In this document: positions 6,159 through 8,660 of the stretch, piece after piece
Layout: every line of letters starts with the position of its first letter
Position numbering within the stretch: the first letter of the stretch is position 1
Source of the DNA: Kouleothrix aurantiaca
Lineage (GTDB): Bacteria; Chloroflexota; Chloroflexia; Chloroflexales; Roseiflexaceae
Length of the DNA stretch: 8,660 nt
Direction: 5' to 3'
Assembly: GCA_001399705.1 (NCBI GenBank)
Contig: LJCR01000059.1
Location: forward strand, 1-8,660
The notes under the pieces: model-generated
Databases searched by the model: none
Seen by the model: the letters and a program-made list of their open reading frames with translations, nothing else
What the model was told of the DNA's origin: nothing
Translations under genes and position numbers: made by a program

Positions 6159-8660
6159 ATGGCATCACAACCGTGGAGAGTGCTTCTTATCGACGATAGC
6201 CCGGAAGACCGCTATGCCTTTCGCCGCTTTCTCGAACACGACCAGGAGCAATCCTTTCTCTGCTTCGAAGCGGCAAGCGCTGCCGAAGGCCTGGCGCAGT
6301 GTCGTGAGCGGCGGCCGGATGCGGTTCTGCTCGATTATCACCTCCCCGACGACGAAGGGCTGGCTTTACTGGCAACACTGATTGCCGAGCATGGCCTCCA
6401 TGCCTTTGCCATGCTGCTGGTGACCGGCCAGGGAAGCGAACAGCTTGCCGTCGCAGCTATGAAACTTGGTGCACACGATTACCTGGTGAAGGATGTGCAC
6501 CTGCAGCACCACCTCGGGCGCGCGGTTGCCAGCGCGATCGAGCGCGTGCGCTTGCAGCGCGCACTCGCGACCAGCAATGCGTACCTTCAGCACACGGAAC
6601 AAGCCCTGCGAATCGAGCGCGATCGCTTTGTCACACTCGTCGAAACCGTTCCCGGCGTCGTCTGCGCCTACCGCCAGCGCCCCGATGGCACGGTCAGCTT
6701 TCCCTACGCCAGCCCGCGCATCGCCGAAATCTACGGCCTTTCGCCCGAAGCGCTCGCACACGATGCCGGGATGGTTGCCAGCCTGTGGCACCCCGACGAC
6801 GTTCCGCGCCTGCTCGATACCATCGAGCTATCGCGCCAGCAGATGACGCCGTGGCACGAAGAGTTTCGCGTGCGTAACCCGGCCCGCGGCGAGCGCTGGA
6901 TCGAAGGCCACTCCATCCCGCAGCGCGAGCCCGACGGCAGCACGATCTGGTATGGCGTGCTCACCGACATCACCGAGCGCAAACACGCTGAGCTGGCCCT
7001 TGCTCGTTCGGCCCAGCGCCTGCAGATCCTGGCCGAAGCATCGCGCGCCTTTGCCGAAGCCGGCTCCGAAGAGCGAGCCCTGCTTACACAGATCGCGCAC
7101 AAGATAGCCGGGCACCTGCGGGCCGCCTGCACGATCCGAATGCTTTCTGAGGATGGGCAGAACCTCGACATCGCTGCGCTTGGCCACTACGACCCGGCCG
7201 ATCTGGGCAGTATGCAGCAAAGCCTCAGCTCCTGGCGCATCAAGCTCGACGATCAGGTTCCCGCAGCGATTGCCGCGCGCACCGGCCAGTCGCAATTCCT
7301 GCCAATAATTGATCGTGAAGCATTCCATGCGTCGGTATCACCAGAAGCGCAACATCTGCTCGAACGCTTTTTTCCTCACAGCCTTATTGTCACGCCGCTT
7401 CAGTTGCACAACCGCATCCTTGGCACTCTTATGCTTGCGCGCAACGGCAGCGAACTGCCTGCATTTGATGCAGACGACCTTGCGCTTGCCCAGGATCTGG
7501 CCGTGCGCGCGACGCTGGCGATCGCGAATGCGCACCTGCTGCAGCAATTCCAGGCCGAGCTCGCCGAGCGCCGGCGCGCCGAAGCCGCCCTGCACGAGCG
7601 CGAAGAAAATCTGCGCATTGTCACCGAAACGGCCGGCGTGGGCCTGGCGCTGGTCGATGCCGAGCATCGCTACCGCTACGCCAACCAAACCTACAAAGAG
7701 TTTCTGCGCCTGCCGAGCGATGACCTGGCCGGCCAGCGCGTGGCCGATGTGCTTGCCCCAGTCTACGAAGCGCAGATTCGGCCGCGCCTGGAGCGCGCAT
7801 TTCAAGGTGAGTCGGTCCACTACGAGCTCGTGCTTCCGCCAGTGACGCCAGACGTGCACGAGCGCTTTTATACCGTTCAGTACGAACCAAGCACCTACCG
7901 TTCGGCTCGCGTTGTGATCGTCACGGTCGTTGAAATATCACAGCACAAGCGCGCCGAAGAACAGCTCCACGAGCAGGCCGATCTGCTTGATCAGGTTTCG
8001 GATGCCATCATCTCAGTCGATACGCACTTCGCAATCAAAAGCTGGAATGCTGCTGCAGAGGCGCTCTATGGCTGGCCCGCTCGCGAGGTCATCGGCAAGT
8101 CGCTGCACGAGATTCTGCGCACCGAATACCTCGACAGCGACGCCAATCAGTCGCTCGCCCTTCTGTCCGCCCAAGGGTATTGGCAGGGCGAGGTCATCCA
8201 GCCGCATCGCGACGGCACGCGCCTTACGATCCTGAGCAGTGTGCGCCCGGTAACCAACCGTGCCGGCAAGATCACTGGTGCGGTTGGCATTAATCGCGAC
8301 ATCACCGAGCGCAAGCGGGCGGAAGCACAACTGCAGCGCTCGGAAGAACGCTTCCGCAACTACTTCGAGCTGGGGGTGGTTGGAATGGCGATCGCGTCGC
8401 CAAGCAGGTATTTTCTCAATGTAAACAACCAGCTCTGCACTATTCTTGGCTACGCGCGCGAGGAGCTTTTGCAAAGGGAATGGTCCTCCCTAACGCATCC
8501 CGACGACCTGCCCGACGATATTGTTCAGCTTCAGCGTGTGCTCGGCGGCGAAATCGACAGCTTTTCGCGCGACAAACGCTTTCTGCATAAAAACGGCCGG
8601 GTAATTTATGCCCTGGTATCGGTCAAAGCTATGCGCCGCGCCGACGGCACTGCTGAATCC
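6159..8660 (+). CDS. REC-PAS-GAF-PAS-PAS-PAS signalling protein, probable hybrid sensor kinase (3' truncated)
   Basis: An uninterrupted 834-codon frame runs from ATG 6159 (MASQPWRVLLIDDSPEDR) off the window end. The start is supported by TGAGGT at 6147-6152. Domain order: receiver, about residues 7-125, with acidic pocket D12/D13, phospho-acceptor D59 (LLDYHLPD), T89 (LLVTGQG) and K111 (DYLVKD), so all catalytic positions are present; a helical linker; PAS1 about 151-280 ending LTDITERKHAE; GAF about 288-460; a coiled linker; PAS2 about 480-598 ending EISQHKRAEE; PAS3 about 604-722 ending NRDITERKRAE; PAS4 from 728, cut within its C-terminal part (DKRFLHKNGRVIYALVSVKAMRR). No signal peptide or membrane helix is seen, so it is cytoplasmic. 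The output module is beyond the window. Proteins built this way usually end in HisKA/HATPase_c, but a GGDEF, EAL or other output is possible. The N-terminal receiver implies that it takes phosphate from a partner kinase. Signal unknown. Confidence 0.93.
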   Translation, partial: MASQPWRVLLIDDSPEDRYAFRRFLEHDQEQSFLCFEAASAAEGLAQCRERRPDAVLLDYHLPDDEGLALLATLIAEHGLHAFAMLLVTGQGSEQLAVAAMKLGAHDYLVKDVHLQHHLGRAVASAIERVRLQRALATSNAYLQHTEQALRIERDRFVTLVETVPGVVCAYRQRPDGTVSFPYASPRIAEIYGLSPEALAHDAGMVASLWHPDDVPRLLDTIELSRQQMTPWHEEFRVRNPARGERWIEGHSIPQREPDGSTIWYGVLTDITERKHAELALARSAQRLQILAEASRAFAEAGSEERALLTQIAHKIAGHLRAACTIRMLSEDGQNLDIAALGHYDPADLGSMQQSLSSWRIKLDDQVPAAIAARTGQSQFLPIIDREAFHASVSPEAQHLLERFFPHSLIVTPLQLHNRILGTLMLARNGSELPAFDADDLALAQDLAVRATLAIANAHLLQQFQAELAERRRAEAALHEREENLRIVTETAGVGLALVDAEHRYRYANQTYKEFLRLPSDDLAGQRVADVLAPVYEAQIRPRLERAFQGESVHYELVLPPVTPDVHERFYTVQYEPSTYRSARVVIVTVVEISQHKRAEEQLHEQADLLDQVSDAIISVDTHFAIKSWNAAAEALYGWPAREVIGKSLHEILRTEYLDSDANQSLALLSAQGYWQGEVIQPHRDGTRLTILSSVRPVTNRAGKITGAVGINRDITERKRAEAQLQRSEERFRNYFELGVVGMAIASPSRYFLNVNNQLCTILGYAREELLQREWSSLTHPDDLPDDIVQLQRVLGGEIDSFSRDKRFLHKNGRVIYALVSVKAMRRADGTAES

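Larger units (their letters stand above)
1..8660. repeat. Perfect full-window inverted repeat (two 4330-base arms, no spacer)
   Basis: The first bases (GGATTCAGCAGTGCCGTCGG) are the reverse complement of the last bases (CCGACGGCACTGCTGAATCC). The same holds at every internal place compared, including around 61/8600, 2521/6140, 3693/4968 and the axis at 4330/4331. All reading frames occur as mirror pairs with identical translations (p pairs with 8661-p), so no frame-changing difference separates the arms. The two arms are exactly equal in length and there is no unpaired loop. Real long palindromes normally have a spacer and some divergence, and they are unstable in cells. Inference: fold-back chimera or assembly artefact is most likely; a hairpin telomere or very recent head-to-head duplication is the alternative. 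Confidence 0.98.

Noticed and set aside
8013..8474. Antisense frames over the signalling gene (e.g. 153, 166, 173 and 141 residues on the opposite strand)
   Set aside because: They are shadows of the long PAS/GAF frame, lack ribosome-binding sites and recognisable domains, and are expected on the antisense of GC-rich genes.
1..8660. Transposon or insertion sequence with long terminal inverted repeats
   Set aside because: The repeat arms account for the entire window with no unique core, and no transposase, target duplication or integrase is encoded.

Overview
The window is one perfect inverted repeat. Bases 1-4330 are the exact reverse complement of bases 4331-8660, with no spacer, and the fold lies between 4330 and 4331 (CCTTGCCCGG|CCGGGCAAGG). 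Every stretch I compared across the axis matches base for base (position p pairs with 8661-p), and every open reading frame has an identical partner on the other strand. The window therefore holds only 4330 bases of unique information. It is most economically read as a fold-back artefact of amplification, reading or assembly. A real head-to-head duplication or a hairpin-ended replicon cannot be excluded from sequence alone.

Organism: the DNA is GC-rich, with G/C-ending codons preferred. It carries a response-regulator/PAS/GAF sensor of a kind common in environmental bacteria with large signalling repertoires. The gene style is compatible with a filamentous Chloroflexota (Roseiflexus/Kouleothrix-like), but this is a low-confidence impression. 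There is no rRNA, tRNA or marker gene to confirm it.

Layout of the right arm (+ strand), running outward from the fold: (A) a membrane protein with a PH-like segment, 4348-4929, whose start lies only 17 bases from the fold, so its true upstream region, and perhaps its N-terminus, is missing; (intergenic) a small hairpin followed at once by a four-G-run quadruplex motif, then a sigma70-type promoter; (B) a small two-helix membrane protein, 5153-5737, with a C-terminal segment reminiscent of DUF3592; (intergenic) a 421-base region with an exact TATAAT and several short stem-loops but no convincing gene; (C) a large signalling protein, 6159 to the window end, REC-PAS-GAF-PAS-PAS-PAS, cut off before any output domain. 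The left arm carries the same three genes on the - strand: C' 1-2502, B' 2924-3508 and A' 3732-4313.

How they work together: A, B and C point the same way, but each gap has its own signals, so a single operon is not demonstrated. C would sense cytoplasmic signals through its PAS/GAF domains and take phosphate on its N-terminal receiver. A and B are membrane proteins of unknown function. I found no CRISPR array, transposase, integrase, toxin-antitoxin pair or recognisable defence system.
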